Shown: positions 38,123 through 47,138 of the stretch, piece by piece
Position numbering within the stretch: position 1 is the stretch's first letter
Layout: the number at the start of each line of letters is the position of its first letter
DNA from: Hartmannibacter diazotrophicus
Lineage (GTDB): Bacteria > Pseudomonadota > Alphaproteobacteria > Rhizobiales > Pleomorphomonadaceae
Direction of reading: 5' to 3'
DNA: 64,000 bases
NCBI RefSeq assembly: GCF_900231165.1
Contig: NZ_LT960614.1
Location: 5,038,001 to 5,102,000 of the forward strand
Position numbers and translations under genes: made by a program
The notes under the pieces: model-generated
The model's input: only the letters and a program-made list of their open reading frames with translations
Database searches by the model: none
What the model was told of the DNA's origin: nothing

Positions 38123-38962
38123 TTATACCGTCAGCACATTGCGCCTTAGTTCATAGAGCATGATGCCCGTGGCGATGGCGAGGTTGAGGCTGTCGGCCCG
38201 CCCGGCCATCGGGATCTTGGCCCTGATATCGCAGGCCTCGGCAAGCCGGTCCGGCAGACCCGCCTGCTCGTTGCCCATCAGCAGGATCGTCGGCTCGCTG
38301 GAGGCGAGCGTGCGATAATCGTGCGTGGCCTTGAGATGCGTGCCGATCAGCCGGGCGGGGGACGCCGCGGCAAAGGCAAGGAACTCGTCGACCGAGCACT
38401 TGACCAGCGGCACATGGAAGAGCGAGCCCATGGTCGCGCGCACGCCTTCGGGCGAATAGGGATCGCAGGTCTCGCCGACAAGAATGACGCCCTTGGCGCC
38501 AACCGAATCCACCGTACGAACGACCGTGCCGAGGTTGCCCGGATCCTTGATCCCCTCGAGAGCGACCCACACGTCGTTTTCCTTGAGGGCGACCTTCGCA
38601 AGCGGCGTCAGCTTCTGCTTGAAGACGCCGACGACCATCTGCGGGTTGTCCCGGCGGGTGATCTTGGCAAGCACGGCCTCGGTCATTTCGGCAACGAATC
38701 CACCCCGCGCCTTGACCTTGGCGGCCGCCTGCATCACCCGGTCCTGTCCGCGCGCTGCGGCGGCAAAGCAGATCATGTCGATCGGCCAGTCCTCCTCCAG
38801 CGCGTCGGTGACGAGTTTCAGGCCTTCGCCGACGAAGAGCTGGCGCTCGTCGCGGGTCTTCTTCATGGCGAGCGCGCGCAGGTCCTTGACCAGCGGATTG
38901 GCAAGGCTGGTGATCTGCTTGTAGCCGCCGGCCGTCTGTCGGTCGTCGCGGTGCTCGCTCAT
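38123..38962 (-). CDS. TrmH/SpoU-family RNA 2'-O-methyltransferase
   Basis: A 279-residue SPOUT methyltransferase. An N-terminal substrate-binding part (ITSLANPLVKDLRALAMKK) precedes the knot with GIKDPGNLGTVVRTVDSVGA, ILLMGNEQAGLP and ADSLNLAIATGIMLYE. It probably methylates a ribose in rRNA (RlmB-like) or tRNA; the target cannot be told from sequence. The start overlaps the stop of the upstream SAM methyltransferase by 4 nt, so two RNA methylases are coupled. Confidence 0.9.
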   Translation of the reverse strand: MSEHRDDRQTAGGYKQITSLANPLVKDLRALAMKKTRDERQLFVGEGLKLVTDALEEDWPIDMICFAAAARGQDRVMQAAAKVKARGGFVAEMTEAVLAKITRRDNPQMVVGVFKQKLTPLAKVALKENDVWVALEGIKDPGNLGTVVRTVDSVGAKGVILVGETCDPYSPEGVRATMGSLFHVPLVKCSVDEFLAFAAASPARLIGTHLKATHDYRTLASSEPTILLMGNEQAGLPDRLAEACDIRAKIPMAGRADSLNLAIATGIMLYELRRNVLTV

Positions 38963-40083
38963 GGGGCGCTCCAGCGGGTGTACATCGAGGTGGAAAGGGC
39001 CCGGCCCGGCGTTCCGTCGGCCGTGGTCTCGCGCAGCACCAGTTCGCCGGATTCAAGGTTGCCGGCAAGATCGCCGAAGAGATCGCCCATCAGTTCGTGC
39101 CCGGCGATGAAGGAGGCCCGGATCGAATAGGCCGTGAGGACGACGAAGGACGGCTTCGGCGACAGGATCTGCCGGCAGAGGTCGAGCATGTGCGGCAGGT
39201 CCTCGAACAGCGACCAGACCTCGCCGTCCGGCCCGCGGCCGAACTTAGGCGGGTCGAGCAGGATGCCGTCGTAGCTGTTGCCGCGCCTGACCTCGCGCTC
39301 GCAGAATTTCACAGCGTCGTCGCAGAGCCATCGGATCGGAGCCGAATCGAGCCCGGCGAGCGACTGGTTCTCGCGCGCCCAGCCGATGGCCTTCTTCGAG
39401 GCATCGACATGGGTCACCTCGGCGCCCGCCTTGGCGGCGATCAGCGAGGCGAGACCGGTATAGCCGAAGAGATTGAGCACCTTGAGCGGCCGGTCGGCGG
39501 CGCGAATGCGCCCGGCCATCCAGTCCCATTGGACCTTCTGCTCGGGAAAGATGCCGACATGGCGGAAGGCGGTGAGGCGGCAGATGAAGTCGATGCCGTC
39601 GATGGCCATCGGCCAGCTCTCGCCGATACCGGGAGCCTGCCGCCAGCGCCCGGGGCCCTCCTCCTCGACATCGCCGGTAAAGACCGCGCCGGCCGCGTCC
39701 CATTCCTTCGCCGGCCGTCGCCGCGCACCCATGGCCTGCGGTTCGGGGCGCACGACCACGAGATCGCCGTAGCGTTCCAGCTTTTCGCCCTCGCCCATGT
39801 CGAGCAGCCGATACTGGTCCCAGCCGTCGGTCTGAAGCAGCAGGCCGAGTGTTTCACGTGAAATGCGCGGACCGCGCGGCTTCGGCGCCGGGCGCCGTGG
39901 AACCGGCGCGGCCGATGGCTTCATCAGTCCGCGCGGCCGGCCGGTCGCGTCGGCGTCCTCCCGCCGTCGCTTGTCCGGCTGGGGGCGCTTGTCCGGCTGG
40001 GGGCCATGCTTGCCGCTGCCCGGCCTGGCGGCGCGCGGCTCCTGGCTCTTGTCACGATCGCGGTTCGGCGGGCGGCGGGCCAA
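38959..40083 (-). CDS. Class I SAM-dependent rRNA methyltransferase (RlmI/RlmK-like) with basic N-terminal tail
   Basis: A 374-residue protein. The first 75 residues are a disordered, basic, Pro-rich tail with a short repeat PQPDKRPQPDKR. The core has RHVGIFPEQKVQWDWM, the SAM loop LNLFGYTGLASLIAAKAGA with VTHVDASKKAI, and the catalytic DPPKFGRGPDGE. It resembles RlmI-type m5C 23S rRNA methyltransferases but lacks an evident PUA domain; the exact target is unknown. A parS-like sequence is embedded at the codons for ISRETLG. Confidence 0.88.
   Translation of the reverse strand: MARRPPNRDRDKSQEPRAARPGSGKHGPQPDKRPQPDKRRREDADATGRPRGLMKPSAAPVPRRPAPKPRGPRISRETLGLLLQTDGWDQYRLLDMGEGEKLERYGDLVVVRPEPQAMGARRRPAKEWDAAGAVFTGDVEEEGPGRWRQAPGIGESWPMAIDGIDFICRLTAFRHVGIFPEQKVQWDWMAGRIRAADRPLKVLNLFGYTGLASLIAAKAGAEVTHVDASKKAIGWARENQSLAGLDSAPIRWLCDDAVKFCEREVRRGNSYDGILLDPPKFGRGPDGEVWSLFEDLPHMLDLCRQILSPKPSFVVLTAYSIRASFIAGHELMGDLFGDLAGNLESGELVLRETTADGTPGRALSTSMYTRWSAP
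39850..39865. promoter_or_regulatory. parS-like site inside the rRNA methyltransferase gene
   Basis: TGTTTCACGTGAAATG matches the 16-bp parS consensus except for the last two bases. The central 13 bases are perfect. It lies about 12 kb right of the candidate origin, opposite the pair at 20.8 kb. One-mismatch sites of this kind are often bound by ParB in other species. Confidence 0.7.
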
Positions 40084-40258
40084 AGACTGTCTCCGGAGAT
40101 GGGCGGCAAGTGGAACGGGAAGTGAATGCCGCTGCCTTCCTCATAGCCGCCTCCGTGCGCGGAATAAAGCGGGCAGTCCTCAAAGCACTACGACGGCAAA
40201 TCGCCGCCGCGTTTCCGTTTCGCTCGACAGCGACGATACGCCGTCGTATTGCCATTTC

Positions 40259-40957
40259 ATGCGTCTGCTTGCGATCGATACATCTCTGGAACTCTGCTCC
40301 GCCGCGCTGGTCTTCGGCTCCGGTCGCGGAGCAGTACGGTCGGAAGACCTGACCCGCGGCCATGCGGAACGCCTCTTTTCGATGATCGACGAACTCCTTG
40401 CCGAGGAAGGCGAAACGCTCGCCTGTGTCGACCGCATCGTCGTCTCCATCGGCCCAGGCAGCTTCACCGGCATTCGGGTCGGTCTCGCCGCCGCGCGCGG
40501 CTTCGGCCTTGCTCTTGGCAAACCCGTTGTCGGCATCTCGACGCTTGCGGCGCTCGCCCGATCCTATGAGGAACCGCCCGGCGGGCCGGTGGTCGCCGCC
40601 ATCGATGCGCGCAAAGGCGAGGTCTATCTGGCCGTCTACGCCGAGGACGGCGCCGAACTTGCCGCCCCGATCGCCGTATCGATCGAATCCGCCGTCGATC
40701 ATGTCCCGCAGAATGCGCGGCTCATCGTCGGTTCCGGCGCGCCATTGCTCGGCCATGCCGCCACATGCGCCGGTCGCCGCCTGCCGCCTCTCCTGCCGCT
40801 CGCGGGACCCGATATCCTGTCGCTTGCGCGTCTCGGTGCTGACGCACCCGTTCAGGAAAGCCCGCCGGTACCGCTTTACGTTCGTCCGCCGGATGCCAAG
40901 CCGCAGAAGCGCGCGGCTCTCGTAAGCGCTGGCCCGATCAGTGTGGGGGATCGGTAA
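40259..40957 (+). CDS. tsaB: tRNA threonylcarbamoyladenosine biosynthesis protein TsaB
   Basis: A 232-residue ASKHA-fold protein with LLAIDTSLELCSAAL at the start, RIVVSIGPGSFTGIRVGLAAA and GKPVVGISTLAAL. TsaB partners TsaD and TsaE to make t6A37 in ANN-decoding tRNAs. The ATG at 40259 is the family start; frames further upstream are antisense to the methyltransferase. Its TAA overlaps the rimI ATG by one base. Confidence 0.94.
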   Translation: MRLLAIDTSLELCSAALVFGSGRGAVRSEDLTRGHAERLFSMIDELLAEEGETLACVDRIVVSIGPGSFTGIRVGLAAARGFGLALGKPVVGISTLAALARSYEEPPGGPVVAAIDARKGEVYLAVYAEDGAELAAPIAVSIESAVDHVPQNARLIVGSGAPLLGHAATCAGRRLPPLLPLAGPDILSLARLGADAPVQESPPVPLYVRPPDAKPQKRAALVSAGPISVGDR

Positions 40958-41448
40958 TGTTTTATCCCTGGTACGATCCCTTTCCGGTGATCCTCGACAA
41001 GGCGGATCTCTCCGAGGCCGACGATCTCGCCGAGATTCACGCAAGCGGCTTTCATCGCGGCTGGAGCCCAGCCGAGATCGAGGCATTGCTGGTTCAGGAC
41101 AACATGATCGCGCTCGTCGGGCGGCGCGGGTCATGGTTCGGATCCCGTCGTCCTGTAGGTTTTCTGCTCGTGCGGGCGACAGGGGACGAGGCCGAGGTGC
41201 TGACGCTCGCTGTGCTGCCGGCGCATCGGCGCCGCGGTATCGGCCGCCTGCTCATGGAGGAAGCGATGCGGCGGCTCTATGCCGACCGGGTGGCCTCGCT
41301 CTTCCTGGAAGTCGACGAGGGCAATGAGGCCGCCGTCACGCTCTACAGACGCCTCGGCTTCAAGCAGGTCGGCCAGCGCGGCAACTATTACGCCGTCAAG
41401 GATGGCCCCCCGGCCACGGCGCTTGTCATGCGGGCGGACATCGTCTAA
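40957..41448 (+). CDS. rimI: GNAT N-acetyltransferase RimI-like
   Basis: A 163-residue GNAT protein. The acetyl-CoA loop is VLPAHRRRGIGRLLMEEA, followed by LFLEVDEGNEAAVTLYRRLGF and GQRGNYYAVKDG, as in RimI, which acetylates the N-terminus of ribosomal protein S18. The pairing with tsaB is ancient and widespread. It is coupled by a one-base overlap with tsaB. Confidence 0.92.
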   Translation: MFYPWYDPFPVILDKADLSEADDLAEIHASGFHRGWSPAEIEALLVQDNMIALVGRRGSWFGSRRPVGFLLVRATGDEAEVLTLAVLPAHRRRGIGRLLMEEAMRRLYADRVASLFLEVDEGNEAAVTLYRRLGFKQVGQRGNYYAVKDGPPATALVMRADIV

Positions 41449-41509
41449 TCCGGCCTGGCGCCGGCGATGCGATCGCTTCGGCGAAAATGGTCGACAAAGA
41501 GTAACGGGC

Positions 41510-42421
41510 ATGCGGGCAGACCGCTCGGTTCATCCGGTTCCGGAAGAGACGAAGACGTCCGGCGGGCATTGGCTGCGGCAGACCGGCGCCATCGTCAAGC
41601 TGTCCGGATTGTTCGTCTTCACGTTGCCGCTCATTCCCGTGCAGATGGTCGCCATCCGGCGGAACTGGCCGCTGGCGCGGACCCTTCCGGTCTTCTGGCA
41701 TCGGATCGCCTCGCGTCTGCTCGGCCTCAGGATCACGGTCAAGGGCATGCCGGCTGAAGCCCGCCCTCTGCTGATCGCCGCCAATCACGTCTCCTGGCTC
41801 GACATCGTCGTCTTCAGCGCGGTCATGCCGGTGAGCTTCGTCGCCAAGTCCGAGGTCGGCACCTGGCCGGTCTTCGGCACGCTGGCGCGGCTGCAGCGCT
41901 CGGTCTTCGTGGAACGCCAGAAACGGGGCAGGACGGCCGATCAGGCACGCGATATCGCCGACCGCCTGACACTGGGCGATGCGATCATTCTCTTCCCCGA
42001 GGGCACCTCCAGCGATGGCGGCACGGTGCTGCCTTTCCGCTCCGCGCTCGTCGGTGCCGCCAAGGCGGCGATTGACGCAGGCGACGGCGAGGAAGCCCTG
42101 ATCCAGCCGGTTGCCATCGCCTACACCCGCTTTCACGGCATGCCGGCCGGACGCAATGGCCGGCTGATGCTGAGCTGGATCGGCGACGTCGATCTCGTCC
42201 CGCATCTGTTGCTGGTGATGCGCGAGGCGGCGGTCGACGTCTCGGTGCTTTTCGGCGAACCGATCGCCTTCGGGCGGGGCAGCGATCGCAAAACCGTCAC
42301 GCAGATGGCGGAAACTGCCGTTCGCCGCATGCTGGCGGACGAATTGTCCGGCCGTGACTTCGTCAACGATACCGCGCTTTTGAAGGACCCGCCTATTCTC
42401 AAGGCGGAGGAAAAGGGATAG
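41510..42421 (+). CDS. Lysophospholipid acyltransferase (PlsC-like)
   Basis: A 303-residue membrane-bound acyltransferase. A hydrophobic segment (GLFVFTLPLIPVQMVAI) is followed by the NHxxxxD motif in ANHVSWLDIVVF, by FVERQKRGRT and by the FPEGTSSDGGTVLPF motif. It acylates lysophosphatidic acid or another lysolipid, perhaps in ornithine-lipid synthesis as for some rhizobial paralogues. The ATG at 41510 follows AGTAACGGGC, with no strong ribosome site. It is 61 bp after rimI. Confidence 0.88.
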   Translation: MRADRSVHPVPEETKTSGGHWLRQTGAIVKLSGLFVFTLPLIPVQMVAIRRNWPLARTLPVFWHRIASRLLGLRITVKGMPAEARPLLIAANHVSWLDIVVFSAVMPVSFVAKSEVGTWPVFGTLARLQRSVFVERQKRGRTADQARDIADRLTLGDAIILFPEGTSSDGGTVLPFRSALVGAAKAAIDAGDGEEALIQPVAIAYTRFHGMPAGRNGRLMLSWIGDVDLVPHLLLVMREAAVDVSVLFGEPIAFGRGSDRKTVTQMAETAVRRMLADELSGRDFVNDTALLKDPPILKAEEKG

Positions 42422-42532
42422 AGTCGAGCAAAGTTTTCACGTGCGCCGCGGACGGTCGATTGCGGCGGACACGGACGACACGGTTCATGCACTCCGGCAA
42501 GCCCGGAGCCTTGAGGAGAGAGCCCCGCACTC

Positions 42533-44014
42533 GTGACGGCGCAAAAATCTGTTTATATCAAGACCTACGGGTGCCAGATGAATGTCTACGACAGCGATCG
42601 TATGACGGACACCCTGGGAACGCTCGGCTACATTCAGACCCAAGAGATCGAATCGGCCGACCTTGTCATTCTCAACACCTGCCATATCCGCGAGAAGGCT
42701 GCCGAGAAGGTCTATTCGGAGCTTGGCCGCATTCGCTTGCTGAAGGATGAACGCGCCCGCGAGGGCCGCGAGATGCTGGTCGGCGTCGCCGGCTGCGTCG
42801 CGCAGGCCGAGGGCGAGGAGATCATTCGCCGCGCGCCATCCGTCGACATGGTCTTCGGCCCGCAGTCCTATCACCGTCTGCCGGACCTGATCGACAAGGT
42901 ACGCAACCCGAGCGAGGGCCGCGCCGGCGTCGTCGAGACCGATTTCGACGTCTCGGACAAGTTCGACGAACTGCCCGCGCCGACCAGGAAGGCCATCGCC
43001 ACGCGCGGCGTGACGGCGTTCCTCACCGTTCAGGAAGGCTGCGACAAGTTCTGCACCTTCTGCGTCGTGCCCTATACGCGCGGCGCCGAGGTGTCGCGCC
43101 CGGTCGCGAAGATCGTCGAGGAAGCCGAGCGCCTTGCTGCCGGCGGCGTGCGCGAGATCACGCTCCTCGGCCAGAACGTCAACGCCTATCATGGCGAAGG
43201 CGAGGACGGGAACGACGTCTCGCTCGGCCAGTTGCTGCGCCGCCTCGCCGAAATCCCGGGCATCGAGCGGCTGCGTTACACGACCAGCCACCCGCGCGAC
43301 ATGGACGCGGACCTGATCGCGGCCCATCGCGACCTGCCCGAGGTCATGCCCTATCTGCACCTGCCCGTGCAGTCGGGCTCGGATCGCATCCTTGATGCGA
43401 TGAACCGGCGTCACACCCGCGAGGACTATCTCAAGCTCGTCCGGCGCATCCGCGCCGCCCGCCCCGATCTGGCGCTCACCAGTGATTTCATCGTCGGCTT
43501 TCCCGGCGAGACGGACGACGACTTCGAGGCGACCCTCGATCTCATCCGCGAGGTTGGTTTCGCCGCCGCCTTCTCCTTCAAATATTCGCCGCGGCCTGGA
43601 ACGCCGGCGACGACGCTGAAGGATCAGGTCGACGAAGCGGTGAAGACGGAACGGCTGGCCCGCCTGCAGGCGCTGCTCACCGGGCAGCAGCAGGCCTTCT
43701 CGGCCAGCATGGTCGGCAGGACGCTCGACGTCCTCTTCGAAAAGCCCGGGCGTCATGCCGGGCAGCTAATCGGTCGCTCGCCCTATCTCCAGTCGGTCGT
43801 GGTCGAGGCCGGTCCGGAACGGATCGGAACGCTCGCCCCCGTCGTGATCGAGAAGGTCGGGCCGAACAGTCTTTCCGGGCGTCTTGCGGTGCCAGAGATG
43901 AGGCATGCGGACGTTCCGGAAGGGGCAGGCCCCCGTGCAGCCGTTGCTGGCGGGGCGTCGGCCGGTCATCCGATCAACGCGTCCCTTGCGGCCGAAGTGG
44001 GAGGGTCTGCTTGA
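42533..44014 (+). CDS. miaB: tRNA-2-methylthio-N6-dimethylallyladenosine synthase MiaB
   Basis: A 493-residue radical-SAM methylthiotransferase. The N-terminal domain holds three cluster cysteines ([21 protein letters not shown] and AGCVAQAEG). The radical-SAM motif is [17 protein letters not shown], with CxxxCxxC. A TRAM domain is near 390-450. It adds the methylthio group to i6A37 of tRNAs. The start is GTG at 42533 with GAGGAGA about 13 nt upstream. The C-terminal 45 residues are Ala/Gly-rich and poorly conserved. Confidence 0.96.
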   Translation: MTAQKSVYIKTYGCQMNVYDSDRMTDTLGTLGYIQTQEIESADLVILNTCHIREKAAEKVYSELGRIRLLKDERAREGREMLVGVAGCVAQAEGEEIIRRAPSVDMVFGPQSYHRLPDLIDKVRNPSEGRAGVVETDFDVSDKFDELPAPTRKAIATRGVTAFLTVQEGCDKFCTFCVVPYTRGAEVSRPVAKIVEEAERLAAGGVREITLLGQNVNAYHGEGEDGNDVSLGQLLRRLAEIPGIERLRYTTSHPRDMDADLIAAHRDLPEVMPYLHLPVQSGSDRILDAMNRRHTREDYLKLVRRIRAARPDLALTSDFIVGFPGETDDDFEATLDLIREVGFAAAFSFKYSPRPGTPATTLKDQVDEAVKTERLARLQALLTGQQQAFSASMVGRTLDVLFEKPGRHAGQLIGRSPYLQSVVVEAGPERIGTLAPVVIEKVGPNSLSGRLAVPEMRHADVPEGAGPRAAVAGGASAGHPINASLAAEVGGSA

Positions 44015-44051
44015 CGGCTCATCCCTTGCGGCCGCCGCAACTGGAGACACC

Positions 44052-45134
44052 ATGACGCACGCTTCCGACCTGACCCACGTGGTGCTGGCCTTCGATGACA
44101 ATCGCCTGATCGGTAACCTCTACGGTCAGTTCGACCAGCATCTGGCGCTGATCGAGCAACGGCTCGGCGTCGATGTGGTTGCGCGGGGCAACCAGGTGAC
44201 GATCCGCGGTCCCCACGAGGCCTGTTCGCGGGCAAGGGATGTGCTCGAAGCGCTCTATACCCGGCTGCAGGGCGGCGAAGAGGTGCAGATCGGCGAGGTC
44301 GAGGGCGCGATCCGCATGGCGATCGCCGTCGGCGCGCAGCTGCCTCTCCCGACGCTGGAGCCGAAGACGCGGCTGAAGCTTGCCCAGATTTCCACCCGCC
44401 GCAAGACGGTGGTCGCCCGCAATCCCGCGCAGGACGCCTATATCCGCGCGATGGACCGGGCCTCGATGGTCTTCGGCCTCGGCCCGGCCGGTACCGGCAA
44501 GACCTATCTGGCGGTTGCCTACGCGGCGGCGTTGCTGGAGCGCGGCGAGGTCGCCCGGCTCATCCTCTCGCGTCCGGCCGTGGAGGCGGGCGAACGGCTC
44601 GGCTTCCTGCCCGGCGACATGAAGGAAAAGGTCGATCCCTATCTGCGCCCGCTCTACGACGCGCTTTACGACATGATGCCGCCGGAAAAGGTCGAACGCT
44701 GCCTGACCTCGGGCGCGATCGAGGTCGCCCCGCTCGCCTTCATGCGCGGCCGCACGCTCGCCAACGCCGCCGTCATCCTGGACGAGGCGCAGAACACCAC
44801 CGCCATGCAGATGAAGATGTTTCTGACCCGTCTTGGTGACGGGTCGAAGATGTTCATCACCGGCGATCCCTCGCAGGTCGACTTGCCGGCCGGGCAGGTG
44901 TCCGGTCTCGTCGAGGCCACGCGCATCCTCAAGGATGTCGAGGGCATCGTGCAGTTGCGCTTCTCGGAGACGGACGTCGTCCGCCACGAACTCGTCGGCC
45001 GGATCGTCACGGCCTATGACGTCGAAAGCCGCGAGCGGCTGGCCGCGCGCGAGCAGCAGCGCATGCGCTCGGCCCGCTCGATCGAGTCCCAGCTCGATCC
45101 CGAGGTCTTCACACCGCGGGAGCCGGTCGTCTGA
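44052..45134 (+). CDS. phoH: PhoH-family ATPase
   Basis: A 360-residue P-loop protein with the Walker A GLGPAGTGKTYLAVAYA, LSRPAVEAGERLGFLPGD, Walker B VILDEAQNTTAMQMKMF and FITGDPSQVDLP. PhoH proteins are ATPases with likely RNA helicase activity linked to YbeY and RNA turnover. An N-terminal KH-like part (1-95) precedes the ATPase. Its TGA overlaps the ybeY ATG by one base, so the products are made together. Confidence 0.95.
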   Translation: MTHASDLTHVVLAFDDNRLIGNLYGQFDQHLALIEQRLGVDVVARGNQVTIRGPHEACSRARDVLEALYTRLQGGEEVQIGEVEGAIRMAIAVGAQLPLPTLEPKTRLKLAQISTRRKTVVARNPAQDAYIRAMDRASMVFGLGPAGTGKTYLAVAYAAALLERGEVARLILSRPAVEAGERLGFLPGDMKEKVDPYLRPLYDALYDMMPPEKVERCLTSGAIEVAPLAFMRGRTLANAAVILDEAQNTTAMQMKMFLTRLGDGSKMFITGDPSQVDLPAGQVSGLVEATRILKDVEGIVQLRFSETDVVRHELVGRIVTAYDVESRERLAAREQQRMRSARSIESQLDPEVFTPREPVV

Positions 45135-45661
45135 TGGTGGCAAGCGCGCTTCAGGACACGCACGATCCTCTGCTTTCGGTCGACCTTGCCGTTGAGGACG
45201 AGGGCTGGCTGCAAGGCCGCGACGAGGCCTCGATGGCGGCGTGGATCGAGGACATCGCCGCGGCGGTGCTTGGCCTCGTGCCGGAAACGGTGCTGCCGGG
45301 CAGCGAAGTCGCGGTCGTGCTGACGGACGATGCGTCGATCCGCGAGATCAATCGCGAGCACCGCGGTTTCGACAAGCCGACCAACGTGCTGTCCTTCCCG
45401 ATGTCGCCGCCGGATGCGAAGGTTTTCGGACCGATGGTCGGCGATATCGTGGTGGCGCGGGAGACGGTCGAACGCGAAGCGGCCGAGGCTGGTATTCCAT
45501 TCGATCATCATTTCACCCACATGATCGTTCATGGGATATTGCATCTCCTCGGTTATGATCACATCGACGACGCCGAGGCGGAGGAAATGGAAGGGCTGGA
45601 AACCGCGATTCTCGCGCATCTGGCCATTCCCGACCCCTATGCGGACAGTGAGCCGGCCTAG
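45134..45661 (+). CDS. ybeY: Endoribonuclease YbeY
   Basis: A 175-residue metalloprotein. The zinc motif is HMIVHGILHLLGYDH (H-x3-H-x5-H). REINREHRGFDKPTNVLSFP and VGDIVVARETV are also diagnostic. It matures 16S rRNA and takes part in ribosome quality control; in Sinorhizobium it also affects sRNA regulation. Coupled to phoH upstream and followed by the CorC-type gene after 100 bp. Confidence 0.96.
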   Translation: MVASALQDTHDPLLSVDLAVEDEGWLQGRDEASMAAWIEDIAAAVLGLVPETVLPGSEVAVVLTDDASIREINREHRGFDKPTNVLSFPMSPPDAKVFGPMVGDIVVARETVEREAAEAGIPFDHHFTHMIVHGILHLLGYDHIDDAEAEEMEGLETAILAHLAIPDPYADSEPA

Positions 45662-45761
45662 ACGGGTGTCTTTGGGCGGCGTTCCGGCGGCAGGATAGAA
45701 TTGGTCCCGGCAGGGCGGCCATGTGAGCCGGCGCCTGCCTCGATCCAGGGAAAGAAGGGCA

Positions 45762-46862
45762 ATGAACGACGCAGACACGCAGAGTATGGGCGCGGTTCCG
45801 CTTGAGCGAAGCGGGGCCGCGAGAGAGGAGGTGGAGACATCCACGGATGCCGATCCGCATTCTGGATGGCTCAATCGCCTGCGCGACGCTCTTGGCCTGA
45901 AGCCGGCCGCGAATCTGCGCGAGGATCTGGAGCAGGCCCTTTCCAAGGAAGACGCGCTTGACGCGGCCTTTTCGCCCGAAGAGCGGGCGATGCTGCGCAA
46001 TATCCTGCGGCTGCGCGAAAATCGGGTCGATGACCTGATGGTGCCGCGCGCTGACATCAATGCCGTCGATGCCTCGATCACGCTGACCGAACTGGTTCTG
46101 GCTTTCGAGCGGTCGGGCCATTCGCGCATGCCGGTCTTCCGCGAAACCCTCGACGACCCGATCGGCATGGTCCACATCAAGGACCTGATGGCCTATATCA
46201 CCAAGAAGGCCAAGGTGGCCCGGCCTCGGGAAGAGGGCGAGCCGGCCGGAACCGACGTCAAGGTCGGCGAGGTCGATCTCGATGTCCCGGTGTCCGCGAC
46301 AGAACTGGTTCGGCCTCTTCTCTTCGTGCCGCCCTCCATGCCGGCCTCGGATCTGCTGGCCAAGATGCAGGCGACGCGCATCCAGATCGCCCTCGTGATC
46401 GACGAATATGGCGGCACCGACGGCCTTATCTCCATGGAGGATATCGTCGAGACGATCGTCGGCGACATTTCCGACGAGCATGACGAACTGGAGGGGCCCT
46501 CGATCGTGCCGATCGGCCAGGGCGGCTTCATCGCCGATGCCCGCGCCTCGCTGGAAGAGGTCGTGGCCTCGCTCGGGCCGGCGTTCGAGGTCGCCGACTA
46601 TGGTGACGATGTGGAAACCATCGGCGGCCTGGTCTTCTCCATGCTCGGCCGCATCCCCGTGCGCGGCGAAATGATCATCTCCGAGGAATTGCCGGGCTTC
46701 GAGATCGAGGTTCTGGAGGCCGATCCGCGGCGCATTCGCCGCTTGCGGATCACGCCGCGCGGCCCTCAGGATGCCGGATTGCCGGCGCACAACGACCGGC
46801 GCAAGCGGCGCCCCGAGAGCGACGAGGCCCAAGGAGAGCCGCAGAAGAAGGCAGCGGAGTAA
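45762..46862 (+). CDS. CorC/HlyC-type CBS-domain protein
   Basis: A 366-residue soluble protein. After a polar N-terminus comes the linker RENRVDDLMVPRADINAVDA, two CBS motifs (about 95-235) and the C-terminal CorC_HlyC domain with DEYGGTDGLISMEDIVETIVGD, near residue 220, and ETIGGLVFSMLGRIP. It lacks the DUF21 membrane part. In E. coli the like-placed YbeX/CorC is linked to Mg/Co efflux and ribosome maturation. The ATG at 45762 has AGAAGGGC before it. The neighbourhood ybeY-corC-lnt is conserved in Proteobacteria. Confidence 0.92.
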   Translation: MNDADTQSMGAVPLERSGAAREEVETSTDADPHSGWLNRLRDALGLKPAANLREDLEQALSKEDALDAAFSPEERAMLRNILRLRENRVDDLMVPRADINAVDASITLTELVLAFERSGHSRMPVFRETLDDPIGMVHIKDLMAYITKKAKVARPREEGEPAGTDVKVGEVDLDVPVSATELVRPLLFVPPSMPASDLLAKMQATRIQIALVIDEYGGTDGLISMEDIVETIVGDISDEHDELEGPSIVPIGQGGFIADARASLEEVVASLGPAFEVADYGDDVETIGGLVFSMLGRIPVRGEMIISEELPGFEIEVLEADPRRIRRLRITPRGPQDAGLPAHNDRRKRRPESDEAQGEPQKKAAE

Positions 46863-47138
46863 GATCGGCCGGCTGGCTGGGGATCGTTCCCCGACAATGC
46901 GACATGGATGGCGGTCCGCAAGCCCGGGCCGCCGTTGGGTCCTGGGAGGATGTTCCCCGGTCCGTCCGGCCTTTTTTCGGGCCGGCGAGCCCGTGTGGAA
47001 TGCGACGGGCAACAGGCGCGGCTCCGCCATACCGGCGGACCGGCGCCTCGTTGCCCCGATCCGGCGCTTGACCCCCTCTCGCTGCCTCGCCAGTTTGCCG
47101 CACGGCCATAGTGATTCGGCAACAGGCGGGACGAGTGA

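Noticed and set aside
46966-46985. CCGGCC/GGCCGG hairpin with six T between corC and lnt, as a terminator
   Set aside because: The T run is in the loop rather than after the stem, so it does not fit an intrinsic terminator.
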